This document shows positions 9,033-18,561 of a DNA stretch of 64,000 nt, piece by piece. The number at the start of each line of letters is the position of its first letter. The first letter of the stretch is position 1. The DNA is taken from assembly GCA_035624215.1 (NCBI GenBank), contig DASPRY010000058.1, positions 9,269 through 73,268 of the forward strand, read 5' to 3'. The DNA comes from JAFAGX01 sp035624215 (lineage in GTDB: Bacteria; Acidobacteriota; Terriglobia; Terriglobales; Acidobacteriaceae). The position numbers and the translations under genes were made by a program. The notes beneath the pieces are model-generated. The model did no database searches and was not told the origin of the DNA. It saw nothing but the letters and a program-made list of their open reading frames with translations.

Positions 9033-9258
9033 TCAAGCAAGGCTTGAGCGTACCTCATGATGTGGCTGTTGTAGGCGCGGGGAACGTTTCACGATTCCGA
9101 CGCACTGGCGATTCCACTGACTACGGTCGATCAAGGAACCTACCAGATCGGATGCCAGGCAGCCCAACTGCTGATTGCGCAGATCGCAAACAAGCGCCGA
9201 CAAAAGCCGAAAAAATTCTGATTCCGCCCAGACTGGTGGCACAAGAGTCAAAAAGAGG
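9033..9258 (+). pseudogene. Decayed 3' fragment of a lacI-family gene
   Basis: This stretch aligns along its length with the last ~225 bp of the intact lacI gene (about 8172-8394). It starts with KQGLSVPHDVAVVGAGNV, then an extra T (GTTTCAC versus GTTCAC near 9088) shifts the frame; a missing A in the run near 9211 restores it, so the end reads KILIPPRLVAQES, matching KILIPLRLVVRES. There are many substitutions besides, so it is an old paralogue remnant, not a fresh duplication. No DNA-binding part is left. It cannot make a functional regulator. Confidence 0.8.
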
Positions 9259-9315
9259 TCAGCTTCCCAGTAAAGGCGCCTGCGCGCTATCCTAGGCCAT
9301 TAAAGGGAGCCCAGG

Positions 9316-10959
9316 TTGCTGAACATTCTGTTACGCGTCTCATGCCTCTTGATCTTAGGAGTGTGGCTAGCAGCCCTTGCTGCACCCGTGTTCGACGTCA
9401 ACCTACCGCATGGGCTGGATTTTACGCTGCAGAATTCGCCGACAGCTCAAAAGTACCTGATCGAAACTATGCCCGGTGGGGTTGCCCTACTTGACTACAA
9501 CAACGATGGTTTGCTGGACATTTTCCTGGTAAATGGCGGCCGTCTGACAAGCCCGATGAAAACGCCGGAGAATTTTGACCGTCACGATCCGCGTTATTGG
9601 AACCGGCTTTACCGCCAAAACAAAGACGGCAGTTTCACGGACGTCACCGAACAAGCGGGCTTAGCCGAGGCAGGAGATGGCAACTACGGCATGGGCGTCG
9701 CGGTTGGGGATTATGATAACGACGGATTCCCCGACCTGTATGTAACCAGTTATGGAAAAAATATTCTGTATCACAATAACGGTGACGGAACTTTTACTGA
9801 CGTCACGGCAAAAGCGGGAGTGGCTGCGGGGGGCTGGTCAGTATCTGCGGGATTTTTCGATTACAACAATGACGGGAAGTTGGACCTCTTTGTGACCCGG
9901 TACATGGAATGGGACACCAAACATAGCAAGGACTGTGGAGGCAATTACCATACTTATTGTCCGCCAGAAGAATTTCCCGCCACCACGAATATTCTTTACC
10001 ACAATAACGGCGACGGAACTTTCACTGACGTCAGCCAGCGCTCTGGGATAGCAGCGAAAAAGGGACGCGCTTTGGGAGTTGCCTTTGCCGATTACGACGG
10101 GGACGGGTTCACCGACGTGTTCGTGGCTAACGATGGTATGCAGCAGTATCTGTTTCACAACAACGGCAACGGAACCTTCACGGAAGTCGGGCTAGAAGCT
10201 GGTGCTGCGCTCTCCGAGGACGGCAGGCGGCTCTCGGGAATGGGGGTGGTTTTTCAGGATTACGACAATGACGGCCGCCCCGATGTGATCGTGACCGAAT
10301 TGCCCCGAGAGATCTATGGTGTTTACCACAACGAGGGCAACGGCACGTTCACTTATCGCAGTCTCGAAACCGGCCTCGGTGCGTTGAGCAGCGGGAGTTC
10401 AGGTTGGGGTGTCGGCTTGGAGGATTTTGACAACGACGGCTGGAAGGATCTATTTGTTGCCCAGGGCCATGTGTTAGACAACGTGGAGAGCATCGACCCT
10501 TCGCTTCACTATCTCGAACTACCGCTCCTGGCAATGAATCACAACGGCCGGTTCGATCGGGTGGATTCCGGAAGTACGGTTCCGGTTGCTGGCCGCGGAG
10601 CGGCGTTTGGGGACCTGAATAATGACGGCTGGCAGGATCTGGTGATGACCGATCTCGGCGGACATCCCCAGATATTCCTCAACCGCCATGACAGCAAGGC
10701 CCATTGGCTGACGATTTCCTTACGTGGCACTCGCAGCAACCGTGACGGATTCGGCGCCCGCGTACAAGTGAATGGGCAGACGAGATTCGCGACTTCGTCG
10801 GGCAGCTATCTCTCGGCAAGTGATAAGCGCCTCCATTTTGGGCTGGGAGCAGCAGAAAGAGCTAAAGTGGATATCGTGTGGCCATCCGGTATTCACCAGA
10901 GCTTGAATGATGTTCCCGCCGATCAGTTTCTTGAAGTTCGCGAACCGGAGAAGCCGTGA
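9316..10959 (+). CDS. FG-GAP/VCBS repeat protein with ASPIC/UnbV C-terminal domain (CRTAC1 family)
   Basis: 547 residues from a TTG start with GGGAG upstream; the first ~22 residues form a signal peptide. Repeated calcium-binding FG-GAP/VCBS motifs of the DxNNDG type recur through the protein (LLDYNNDGLLD, GDYDNDGFPD, FDYNNDGKLD, ADYDGDGFTD, QDYDNDGRPD, EDFDNDGWKD, GDLNNDGWQD), which suggests a beta-propeller. The end is an ASPIC/UnbV domain (about 470-540, with VQVNGQTRF, GSYLSASDKRLHFGLG and VDIVWPSGIHQ). Such proteins are frequent and exported in Acidobacteriota, but their function is not settled. Its stop overlaps the GTG of the following TPR gene by 4 bp, so the two are translationally coupled. 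Confidence 0.92.
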   Translation: MLNILLRVSCLLILGVWLAALAAPVFDVNLPHGLDFTLQNSPTAQKYLIETMPGGVALLDYNNDGLLDIFLVNGGRLTSPMKTPENFDRHDPRYWNRLYRQNKDGSFTDVTEQAGLAEAGDGNYGMGVAVGDYDNDGFPDLYVTSYGKNILYHNNGDGTFTDVTAKAGVAAGGWSVSAGFFDYNNDGKLDLFVTRYMEWDTKHSKDCGGNYHTYCPPEEFPATTNILYHNNGDGTFTDVSQRSGIAAKKGRALGVAFADYDGDGFTDVFVANDGMQQYLFHNNGNGTFTEVGLEAGAALSEDGRRLSGMGVVFQDYDNDGRPDVIVTELPREIYGVYHNEGNGTFTYRSLETGLGALSSGSSGWGVGLEDFDNDGWKDLFVAQGHVLDNVESIDPSLHYLELPLLAMNHNGRFDRVDSGSTVPVAGRGAAFGDLNNDGWQDLVMTDLGGHPQIFLNRHDSKAHWLTISLRGTRSNRDGFGARVQVNGQTRFATSSGSYLSASDKRLHFGLGAAERAKVDIVWPSGIHQSLNDVPADQFLEVREPEKP

Positions 10960-12041
10960 TCCTCACCCTCCTGCTTCTGTTGGCCGTGGGCCAGAGTTTG
11001 TCGCCCGAGGCTGCTCAGCACATGCAGGCGGGAATCGCAGCCGAAAAAGAACGAAAGCCCGAGCTGGCAGTTGAAGAGTTCCGCAAAGTTACCCAGCTCG
11101 AGCCCAACTCGGCTGAAGGTTTCCTGCATCTCGGCCAGGCCTATATGGAGAGCCACGACTTTGGTTCGGCGATCGCGCCCCTCAAGCGTGCTCTGAATAT
11201 CGACCCGGACCTTCTTCCTGCGCATCAGTTACTGGGTTACTCCCTACTTGCCCAAGGCTACGCGGCCGAGGCGATTCCGCATCTGGAACGAACGAAAGAC
11301 AAGGCGGCGCTGGGTATTGCGCAGATTGAAACTGGGCAATTGCCGGAGGCCGTGACTAATTTGCAGGCAGCCCTGGCCTCGCATCCCAACGACCCCGACC
11401 TGCTCTACTATCTCGGGCGCGCCAGCGGTCTGCTCTCGAAGCAATCGATCGATAGATTGATTGCCACATATCCCGATTCGGCTCGTGTACATCAGGCGAT
11501 GGGGGAAAACTACTTTGTGCTGCGTCGCATGCCAGACGCCGAAAAGGAATATCGCCAAGCGTTGCGGCTGCGCCCGGACATCCCCGAAGTTCATCTCGAA
11601 CTCGGCGAGGTGTATGCGGGAGCTTTTCAATGGGCCAAGGCGGAAGAGGAATTTCGGGCAGAGACCAAGTCGCAACCTGGAAATGCTGAAGCGGCATATC
11701 GTCTGGGCAGCGCGTTGCTCGAGCAAGGCAAGGTGCGCGAGGCCCGGAGCGAGTTAGTGCGCGCCGACAGGTTGCTGCCCGATATGCCAGAGACGCTGTA
11801 TTCACTCGGCAAAGCAGCTTCGCTGGACGGGGATCCCGCAGCCGCAGAGAAAGCTTGGACCAAGCTGCTCTCCATCGAGAAGGAGACACCACTGGCGGCG
11901 CAGGCACATTTTGGGCTCGCCAGCCTTTATCGCAAGCAGGGAAAAACGGCTGACGCGCAGCGGGAGATGCAGGAATTCCAAAGGCTCCAACAAAGTTCTA
12001 ACCAAGCTCAAGACCCAGCAAAGCCAGATTCCACACATTAA
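10956..12041 (+). CDS. Secreted tetratricopeptide-repeat protein
   Basis: 361 residues from a GTG that overlaps the upstream stop (GTGA). The N-terminus MILTLLLLLAVGQSLS is a short signal sequence. About nine TPR units follow, e.g. AEGFLHLGQAYMESHDFGSAIAPLKRAL, RVHQAMGENYFVLRRMPDAEKEYRQAL, PEVHLELGEVYAGAFQWAKAEEEF. TPRs are protein-binding scaffolds, so together with the coupled FG-GAP/UnbV protein this is likely a periplasmic or surface pair. No enzymatic motif is visible. Its 3' end overlaps the convergent HAD gene by 4 bp. Confidence 0.88.
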   Translation: MILTLLLLLAVGQSLSPEAAQHMQAGIAAEKERKPELAVEEFRKVTQLEPNSAEGFLHLGQAYMESHDFGSAIAPLKRALNIDPDLLPAHQLLGYSLLAQGYAAEAIPHLERTKDKAALGIAQIETGQLPEAVTNLQAALASHPNDPDLLYYLGRASGLLSKQSIDRLIATYPDSARVHQAMGENYFVLRRMPDAEKEYRQALRLRPDIPEVHLELGEVYAGAFQWAKAEEEFRAETKSQPGNAEAAYRLGSALLEQGKVREARSELVRADRLLPDMPETLYSLGKAASLDGDPAAAEKAWTKLLSIEKETPLAAQAHFGLASLYRKQGKTADAQREMQEFQRLQQSSNQAQDPAKPDSTH

Positions 12042-12688
12042 CTCTCTGAAGGCAATATCGGAAAATCCAAATCGTTCAGATCACCCCGTAGTTGCGGAAC
12101 GGAGCGAAACTGGATCGCGCGAATTCCCAGCGAGCGTGCAGCTTTGATGTTCACTTCACGATCGTCCACAAACAATGTCTTGGTGGCGACTGCATCGAGG
12201 GCGCGGAGCGTGTGTTCATAGATCGCAGCCTGCGGTTTGACGAGTTTGACCTCAGCTGAAAAAGTCGTGACTGTGAATCTCTGCAGCCACTGGAATGTTC
12301 TTACGTGCTTCACAAGGTCGGGATGCATGTTCGATAAAACGGCGGTCTTGATTCCTGCATCCTTCAGCTGCGTTGACCATGTGACCATGGCCGGATTGAT
12401 GTTGCTCCACATGGCGACTTCCCATTGCCTCAGCCGCTCAATCTGATCCGGCGCAATTTCTGCCTTCACTTCAGCGGCAAGCTTCAACCAGTAGGCTTCC
12501 GCCGTTAGATCGCCGCGATCATAGGCAGGCCGGCTCCGATCCCAGACCTGGCTGAACGGCTCCGCTCCCATTCCAAACAAACTCGCCATCTGGCCAAATT
12601 CGGCTAAGGAAGGGCGATGAGCTAAGACCTCGCCATAATCAAAAATCACAGCTTCGATCTCGGCATTATTACTGTCTTGTCGTGGCAT
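12038..12688 (-). CDS. HAD-superfamily (subfamily IA) phosphatase, YihX-like
   Basis: 216 residues. HAD motif I reads FDYGEV with the nucleophile at D17; the usual second Asp is Gly, as in the YihX/epoxide-hydrolase-N-terminal group, where FDLGNV is typical. Motif II is VLSNMH, motif III is the Lys in VKLVKP, and motif IV is FVDDREVN. The helical cap lies between about 25 and 95. By analogy with YihX it may be a sugar-1-phosphate phosphatase, but that is inference. No signal peptide. Converges on the TPR gene with a 4-bp overlap. Confidence 0.85.
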   Translation of the reverse strand: MPRQDSNNAEIEAVIFDYGEVLAHRPSLAEFGQMASLFGMGAEPFSQVWDRSRPAYDRGDLTAEAYWLKLAAEVKAEIAPDQIERLRQWEVAMWSNINPAMVTWSTQLKDAGIKTAVLSNMHPDLVKHVRTFQWLQRFTVTTFSAEVKLVKPQAAIYEHTLRALDAVATKTLFVDDREVNIKAARSLGIRAIQFRSVPQLRGDLNDLDFPILPSES

Positions 12689-12739
12689 TCTGTGGCCTGC
12701 TCAAATCATCTGCTTCCAGGCATGATTTCGTCCATTGAT

Positions 12740-12767
12740 TTGGTCCTGAGTGCCTACAGGATATACT
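12740..12767 (+). promoter_or_regulatory. Candidate promoter for the sugar-porter gene
   Basis: TATACT (12762-12767, 5/6 to the -10 consensus) with TTGGTC 16 bp upstream (12740-12745, only the TTG fits), about 22 bp before the ATG at 12790. The short leader would contain CGATTACC (12777-12784), which equals one half of the LacI-type operator seen elsewhere in the window; no second half is present. Confidence 0.35.
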
Positions 12768-12789
12768 GTGCCAACTCGATTACCGGCGC

Positions 12790-14118
12790 ATGAAACTAAA
12801 TGCATACCTGGCGAAGAGCGCCGTAGTGGCTGCGCTCGGCGGTTTGCTGTTTGGCTTCGATACGGCCGTTATATCCGGTACGACTGGCGCCCTTACTCAA
12901 ACATATAACCTCACGCCAAGACTCCTGGGCGTAACCGTCGCAAGCGCTATTTGGGGCACGGTGCTGGGCGCGATGTTGGCAGGATTCCCGGGTGAGCGTT
13001 TCGGCCGCCGCGATAGTTTGCGCGGACTCGCGATTTTGTACCTGGTTTCTGCTCTCGGTTGTGCGGCCGCATGGAACTGGGACGCGTTGGTGGCCTTCCG
13101 TTTTATCGGTGGACTGGGCATTGGCGGTTCGTCGGTTCTGGGCCCTATGTACATCGCCGAAATAGCCCCGGCGAAACTGCGCGGGCGCCTCGTGGGACTC
13201 TTCCAGTTCAACGTCGTCTTCGGCATTCTGCTTGCCTACTTTTCAAATTACGTGATTGGGTTGCAACAATTCGGGCCTTCGGAATGGCGGTGGGACTTGG
13301 GTGTAACGGCAATTCCCGCCGCGGTTTTTTTTGTGATGCTATTTTTCATTCCCCGCAGTCCACGTTGGCTGGTAAAGAAGGGTCGAATAGCAGAAGCCAG
13401 GACCGTATTGCAGTTGACGGGTGACGAAAACTTTGAACACGATCTCCAGGAGATCATCCAATCTATCAGTACCGAACAAAATCAGACCGCGGAAAAACTG
13501 TTCTCACGGAAATACCTCTTCCCCATTTTTCTGGCCGTCACCATCGGGATGTTCAACCAATTATCGGGGATTAACGCGATTCTTTACTACTTGAACGACA
13601 TATTCAGTCATGCGGGCTTCAGCAAGGTATCAGGAAGTCTGCAGGCTGTCGTGGTTGGCGCTACGAATCTGATATTTACGATGCTCGCGATGTCAGTCAT
13701 CGATCGCGTAGGCCGTAAGACTTTGCTGCTGATTGGCTCAGTGGGAACAGCTCTGTGCCTGGCGGGGGTAGCTGCTATCTTCTTCACCGGTCAGCATCAG
13801 AGTTTTTTGCTTTGGCTTCTGGTCGGATACATCGCATTTTTTGGATTTTCCCAGGGCGCAGTCATTTGGGTGTACCTTGCCGAGGTCTTCCCCAATACGG
13901 TACGGGCTAAAGGACAAAGCCTGGGCAGTTTCTCGCACTGGTTCATGAATGCGCTGATCTCTGGGATTTTCCCTTTGATGGCTGCCCGTTCCGGTGCATA
14001 TCCGTTTGTTTTCTTCTCGCTCATGATGGTGGTCCAATTTTTTGTGGTTCTTTTCGTGTATCCGGAAACCAAGGGACTTACGTTGGAGGAAATGCAGAGA
14101 AAATTGGGGATCGCATGA
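12790..14118 (+). CDS. MFS sugar porter
   Basis: 442 residues with about 12 membrane segments. Sugar-porter signatures are all present: GGLLFGFDTAVISG at the start, the GERFGRR loop 2-3 motif, GGSSVLGPMYIAEIAPAKLRGRL in the middle, PRSPRWLVKKGR after helix 6, DRVGRKTLLLIGS, and PETKGLTLEEM at the end. This is the XylE/GalP/AraE group, proton symport of monosaccharides across the inner membrane. The beta-mannosidase gene begins 37 bp after its stop and is probably in the same transcript, so mannose or a related hexose released in the periplasm is a reasonable cargo, though not proven. Confidence 0.92.
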   Translation: MKLNAYLAKSAVVAALGGLLFGFDTAVISGTTGALTQTYNLTPRLLGVTVASAIWGTVLGAMLAGFPGERFGRRDSLRGLAILYLVSALGCAAAWNWDALVAFRFIGGLGIGGSSVLGPMYIAEIAPAKLRGRLVGLFQFNVVFGILLAYFSNYVIGLQQFGPSEWRWDLGVTAIPAAVFFVMLFFIPRSPRWLVKKGRIAEARTVLQLTGDENFEHDLQEIIQSISTEQNQTAEKLFSRKYLFPIFLAVTIGMFNQLSGINAILYYLNDIFSHAGFSKVSGSLQAVVVGATNLIFTMLAMSVIDRVGRKTLLLIGSVGTALCLAGVAAIFFTGQHQSFLLWLLVGYIAFFGFSQGAVIWVYLAEVFPNTVRAKGQSLGSFSHWFMNALISGIFPLMAARSGAYPFVFFSLMMVVQFFVVLFVYPETKGLTLEEMQRKLGIA

Positions 14119-14155
14119 CTGGCGCACTTCTCGCCATTATCCGATGAGGACCGTT

Positions 14156-16798
14156 ATGAAAACAGTGCCTAAATCCGTAAATCGCTCGATGTGTGTTGTT
14201 TTTGGCTTTCTCATTTTCTCCCTTATCGGTGCGCTCCCGGCCATTGCCGCAGAACCCGTTTCGCGAGCCCTGGACTCGGGATGGCAATTTCGTGCACTTG
14301 GCGACACCGATAGACCTGGAGTGAAGGACTGGCATAACGCCCAAGTCCCGGGCGTAGTGCACACCGACCTGCTGCGCAATGGTCTCATCCCGGAGCCATT
14401 CGATGGCGACAACGAATTCCGCTTGCAATGGATCGGCCTGATGGACTGGGAGTACCAGACAACTTTTCAGGTCGACGCGGCAACGCTCGCGCATCCCCAT
14501 GTCGACTTGGTATTCGAGGGACTAGATACCTTTGCTGATGTTTATCTGAACGGTCAGTCGGTTCTTCACGCCGACAATATGTTCCGACATTGGCGGGTTT
14601 CCGCCAAGTCATTGCTCACGTCCGGTAACAATACCTTACGCGTCGTTTTTCATTCCCCTGTCGAGCACATGCTTCCGTACGTGAAGACTCTGCCTTATGT
14701 GCTGCCTTCGATTTCAACGCACAATTTTGGTAATGAGGAAAATATTGCGACCGCGCCATATACGCGCAAGGCGCCATACCAATATGGCTGGGACTGGGGA
14801 CCGCGCTTCTTGACGCAGGGAATCTGGCAGCCCGTTCTCCTCGAAAGCTGGGATGGGGTGCGCATCGAAAATTTTCATATTCATCAGCGAAAGATCACTG
14901 CGGACACCGCCAGCCTGAATGCGGAGCTCGCAATAGAAGCTAGCCAGAAGACAACGGCCACAATTTCATACGCTCACAACGAATTATCTGGACGGGAAAC
15001 CAGCGATGGCTCGCAAACTGTGCAACTCGATCCCGGCATGAACGACGTGTCGTTCGCCTTTCGCATCGACTCTCCTAAGCGTTGGTACCCGGTTGGGTAC
15101 GGACGGCAAGAGCGTTATCACTTTTCCTCGTCAATTCGCGTTGGCCGCGACGTGGTAGCACGAACAGGATTAACCACTGGATTACGTTCCGTAGAATTAC
15201 GCCGCGCTGCCGATCAGTGGGGCAAGAGTTTCGAGTTCGTGGTCAATGGGATTTCCGTGTTTGCCAAAGGTGCGGACGTCATTCCGTTCGACAGCTTTCC
15301 TAACCGTGTCACTCCTGACGTACATCGCAAGATTCTTCAAGACGCTCGCGATGCCCACATGAATATGGTTCGCGAATGGGGTGGCGGCTACTACGAGTCA
15401 GATGATTTCTATGACATTTGCGATGAACTCGGCATCCTGGTGTGGCAGGAATTCGCATTCGGCGGAGACATGATTCCTGGCGACGTGGCGTTTCAGGAAA
15501 ATCTCCGCCAGGAAGCCATCGATCAGATTGAGCGCTTGCGCGATCATCCCAGCATCGTGATCTGGTGCGGCAATAATGAGGTCGAAACCGGTTGGTACCA
15601 TTGGGATGACCGCCAGCAATTCAAGGAATCTATCTCACCCCAACAGCGCGATCGGGTGTGGCAGGACTACATCATTATGTTTGCAGACATTCTCAAAAGC
15701 GCGGTCGCGCGGTTCGCTGATCCTACGCCGTACTGGCCCAGTTCTCCCAGCACCGACTTCGAAGAAATCCCGGACAACCAGCACAACGGCGATATGCATT
15801 ACTGGGCTGTGTGGCATCAACAGGCGCCGGCAGAAGATTACACCAAGCAATTTCCCCGCTTTATGACGGAATTTGGATTTCAATCCTTTCCTGAGATGAA
15901 AACGATTCGCACCTTCGCCAAGCCGGAGGATTTCGACATCCGTTCGACGGTCATGCAGGCGCACCAAAAGAACAAGGGCGGCAACGAACGCATTTTGACC
16001 TATATGTTAAGGGAATATCGCGAGCCGAAGGACTTTGCGTCTTTCGTATATCTGAGCCAGGTGCAACAGGCCGAAATCATCAAACTCGGTGCCGAACACC
16101 TGCGGCGACAACGGCCACGCACCATGGGTTCGCTTTATTGGCAGTTGAACGACTGCTGGCCAGTGGCTTCGTGGGCGAGTATCGACTATTACGGGCGTTG
16201 GAAAGCTTTGCATTATTACGCCCAGCGCTTCTACGATGACGTTCTCATCTCACCCTATTTCCACGATGACAAAGTCGATGTTTACATCGTCTCGGACAAA
16301 CTCCAGGCGCTATCCGGAACCGTTCACGCGCGATTGCTCGATTTTTCAGGCAAGGTTTTGCTCGACCAAAGCAAAGATGTTGCTGTACCTGCGCAGTCGA
16401 GCGCGATTTATCTCAGTTGGGAGAAAACACAACTAATGCAGAATGCTGACCCCGACCAGAGTTTCCTGGTCGTCGATCTGGAAATAGCGAGCAAGAGAGT
16501 GTCACGCAACCTGCTATTTTTTGATGTGATGCACAACCTGAAGCTACCCGTTGCGCCGAAGATTGAAAGTACTTTAAGCGCGAGCGGCGGCGGTTATACG
16601 GTCATGCTGCGGTCAGCGCGGCTCGCACGTGACGTGTTTCTCTCTTTTGGCGATCTCGATGTTCACACTTCGGACAATTATTTTGATCTGCTTCCGGGAG
16701 AGTCCGTGATTATTGGTTTTAAGTCCTCCGCGCCGATTGATCAGATTAGAGAGGCAATGAAAGTCGTGTCGCTTACCGATGCTTTCACTACGAATTGA
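14156..16798 (+). CDS. Beta-mannosidase, glycoside hydrolase family 2
   Basis: 880 residues from the ATG at 14156, chosen because GAGGA lies 5 nt upstream and it opens a signal peptide (through ALPAIAAEP); the frame itself stays open to 14042, inside the porter gene. The N-terminal jelly roll starts LDSGWQFRALGD...WHNAQVPGVVHTDLL, which is characteristic of beta-mannosidases rather than beta-galactosidases. The catalytic acid/base is E475 in WCGNNEVETGW and the nucleophile E572 in FMTEFGFQSFPE. The protein should remove terminal beta-mannose from manno-oligosaccharides or N-glycan cores. With the upstream porter and the GH38 alpha-mannosidase downstream, the region looks fitted to mannose-containing glycans. 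Confidence 0.92.
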   Translation: MKTVPKSVNRSMCVVFGFLIFSLIGALPAIAAEPVSRALDSGWQFRALGDTDRPGVKDWHNAQVPGVVHTDLLRNGLIPEPFDGDNEFRLQWIGLMDWEYQTTFQVDAATLAHPHVDLVFEGLDTFADVYLNGQSVLHADNMFRHWRVSAKSLLTSGNNTLRVVFHSPVEHMLPYVKTLPYVLPSISTHNFGNEENIATAPYTRKAPYQYGWDWGPRFLTQGIWQPVLLESWDGVRIENFHIHQRKITADTASLNAELAIEASQKTTATISYAHNELSGRETSDGSQTVQLDPGMNDVSFAFRIDSPKRWYPVGYGRQERYHFSSSIRVGRDVVARTGLTTGLRSVELRRAADQWGKSFEFVVNGISVFAKGADVIPFDSFPNRVTPDVHRKILQDARDAHMNMVREWGGGYYESDDFYDICDELGILVWQEFAFGGDMIPGDVAFQENLRQEAIDQIERLRDHPSIVIWCGNNEVETGWYHWDDRQQFKESISPQQRDRVWQDYIIMFADILKSAVARFADPTPYWPSSPSTDFEEIPDNQHNGDMHYWAVWHQQAPAEDYTKQFPRFMTEFGFQSFPEMKTIRTFAKPEDFDIRSTVMQAHQKNKGGNERILTYMLREYREPKDFASFVYLSQVQQAEIIKLGAEHLRRQRPRTMGSLYWQLNDCWPVASWASIDYYGRWKALHYYAQRFYDDVLISPYFHDDKVDVYIVSDKLQALSGTVHARLLDFSGKVLLDQSKDVAVPAQSSAIYLSWEKTQLMQNADPDQSFLVVDLEIASKRVSRNLLFFDVMHNLKLPVAPKIESTLSASGGGYTVMLRSARLARDVFLSFGDLDVHTSDNYFDLLPGESVIIGFKSSAPIDQIREAMKVVSLTDAFTTN

Positions 16799-16826
16799 TC
16801 TTGCAGATTTCTGAGTTGAGCGGCTT

Positions 16827-18560
16827 CTATCTTGATAAGGCTCCGATATACACCGAAAACGGTTCTAACGAGATCTCCGTGAGCGAAACATTCTTCGAAT
16901 CGAGATTCATTGTAGTCATAAGCGTGTGCGCGATTTTAGTCGGGAATCCTTGAGCGGTAAGATCGAAGCTGATTTGCTGCGGCTGTGCAGACATATTCAA
17001 GACAACGAGGACAGCTTCGTTGTTGTAGCGCCTCAAGTATGAGAGCACGTTGGTGTCGTTTTCATTAAGCGCGACATAGTCGCCATCCAGCAGAGCGCGG
17101 TTCTGGTGGCGAAGCGCGAGCACTTGCCGGTACACGCTAAGAATCGAAGACGGATCTTTCTGCTCGCTTTCCACGTTGTGCGTTTTGTAGCTGGCCGGAA
17201 CCGGCAGCCAGGGCTTCCCGGCTGTAAACCCCGCGTTCGGGCTGGTGTTCCACTGCATTGGTGTGCGCTCGCCGTCCCGGCCGATGTCTAGCGGCCAACC
17301 CAAACGTCCTTTCGGATCTTTGACATCTTCCTTCCGCACGGGATCGTTGTTCTCCATGCCAAGTTCTTCGCCGTAATACATGATCGCTGTGCCGCGAAGC
17401 GTTAGATAAAGCGAGGCTATGACTTTGGCAATTGCATCGTTGTGTTGGCCATCGCCGTAGCGGTTGTAGGAGCGGACGATATCGTGATTGCTGATTACGT
17501 ACACCGGCCAACCTCCCGACGCATCCACAGTCGCAATATGTTGGCGGAAACTCGAAGCCGAAAACTTCAACTCCGTGAACATCAGATCCATGGGCATCTG
17601 CAGTTCGTTGCTGTGCTCGCCGTAATACTGTTTAAGTTCGGCAACATCTTTGGTCCAGGTTTCGCCGATCAGCACCGCGCCACTTTTGTCAGCGACCTTG
17701 CGAAGATCGCGCAGCACATCGTGCACCTCAGGCAGCTTGTCGTTGTATTTATTCTCCTCATTGGGATCGCCATACTTATTCACGCCGGGAAGCACGGGGT
17801 TGTCTCGGAGTTGCGGGTCTTCGAACAACGCGTCCACTGCGTCCAGACGGAATCCGGCGACACCGCGTTTGTACCACCAGCGGCTGACGCTCATCATCGC
17901 GTCGTGCACCGCAGGGTTGCGCCAGTTCAGATCGGGTTGCTGGGGATAAAAATAGTGATAGTAGAACTGGGCAGTTCTTGCATCGAACGTCCACGCCGGA
18001 CCACCGAATATCGAGACCCAATTATTCGGCGGCTGAGATCCGTTGCCGTCGCGCCAGATGTACCAATCCCGCTTTGCCGCCGTTCGTGATGAACGTGAGT
18101 TGACGAACCATTTGTGCTGGTCGGAAGTGTGATTGATGACGAAATCAAGAATGATCCTGATGCCGTGTTGCTTGCCGTTTTTCTCAAGCTTGCTGAAATC
18201 GCCCAGCGTTCCGTAGACAGGATCGATATTCTCGTAATCAGAAACGTCATAGCCGAAATCCACCTGAGGAGACGGGAAACAGGGAGTGATCCAGATCGCG
18301 TCCACACCAAGGCTTTTGAGGTAATCCAGTTTGGAGTTGATGCCGTTCAAATCACCAATGCCATCGCCGTTGCTGTCGGCAAAGCTGCGAGGATAGATTT
18401 CGTAGAACACCGCATGCTGCCACCACTGATGGCCTTCAGCATCGACTGGCTTGGACTGTGAATGAGCTAGGTGTACGAAGATAAGAACAATCAGCAGCGA
18501 GAATCGGGGTCTTATGAGCATGAAGTCGCGAGAGCGTTTCCCCAAGAAATACACTGGCAT
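16827..18560 (-). CDS. Secreted GH13 alpha-glucosidase / oligo-1,6-glucosidase-type enzyme
   Basis: 577 residues. After an N-terminal signal segment (hydrophobic core FSLLIVLIFVHLAHS) comes a full GH13 barrel: YPRSFADSNGDGIGDLNGI, DFVINHTSDQH, nucleophile D240 in GFRLDAVDALFED, acid/base E300 in LIGETWTK, and D360 in VISNHDIVRSYNRYGD. The B-domain and the QPDLNWRNPAV stretch match alpha-glucosidases of the oligo-1,6-glucosidase/trehalulose group. The start at 18560 follows the stop of the GH38 gene by one base (TAGAATG), which suggests coupling; an ATG at 18521 is an alternative that still keeps the signal peptide. It probably hydrolyses alpha-glucosides in the periplasm. Confidence 0.9.
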   Translation of the reverse strand: MPVYFLGKRSRDFMLIRPRFSLLIVLIFVHLAHSQSKPVDAEGHQWWQHAVFYEIYPRSFADSNGDGIGDLNGINSKLDYLKSLGVDAIWITPCFPSPQVDFGYDVSDYENIDPVYGTLGDFSKLEKNGKQHGIRIILDFVINHTSDQHKWFVNSRSSRTAAKRDWYIWRDGNGSQPPNNWVSIFGGPAWTFDARTAQFYYHYFYPQQPDLNWRNPAVHDAMMSVSRWWYKRGVAGFRLDAVDALFEDPQLRDNPVLPGVNKYGDPNEENKYNDKLPEVHDVLRDLRKVADKSGAVLIGETWTKDVAELKQYYGEHSNELQMPMDLMFTELKFSASSFRQHIATVDASGGWPVYVISNHDIVRSYNRYGDGQHNDAIAKVIASLYLTLRGTAIMYYGEELGMENNDPVRKEDVKDPKGRLGWPLDIGRDGERTPMQWNTSPNAGFTAGKPWLPVPASYKTHNVESEQKDPSSILSVYRQVLALRHQNRALLDGDYVALNENDTNVLSYLRRYNNEAVLVVLNMSAQPQQISFDLTAQGFPTKIAHTLMTTMNLDSKNVSLTEISLEPFSVYIGALSR

Positions 18561-18561
18561 T

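Noticed and set aside
17442..18089. 215-residue plus-strand frame antisense to the GH13 gene
   Set aside because: Lies opposite the catalytic barrel of GH13; no recognisable domain.
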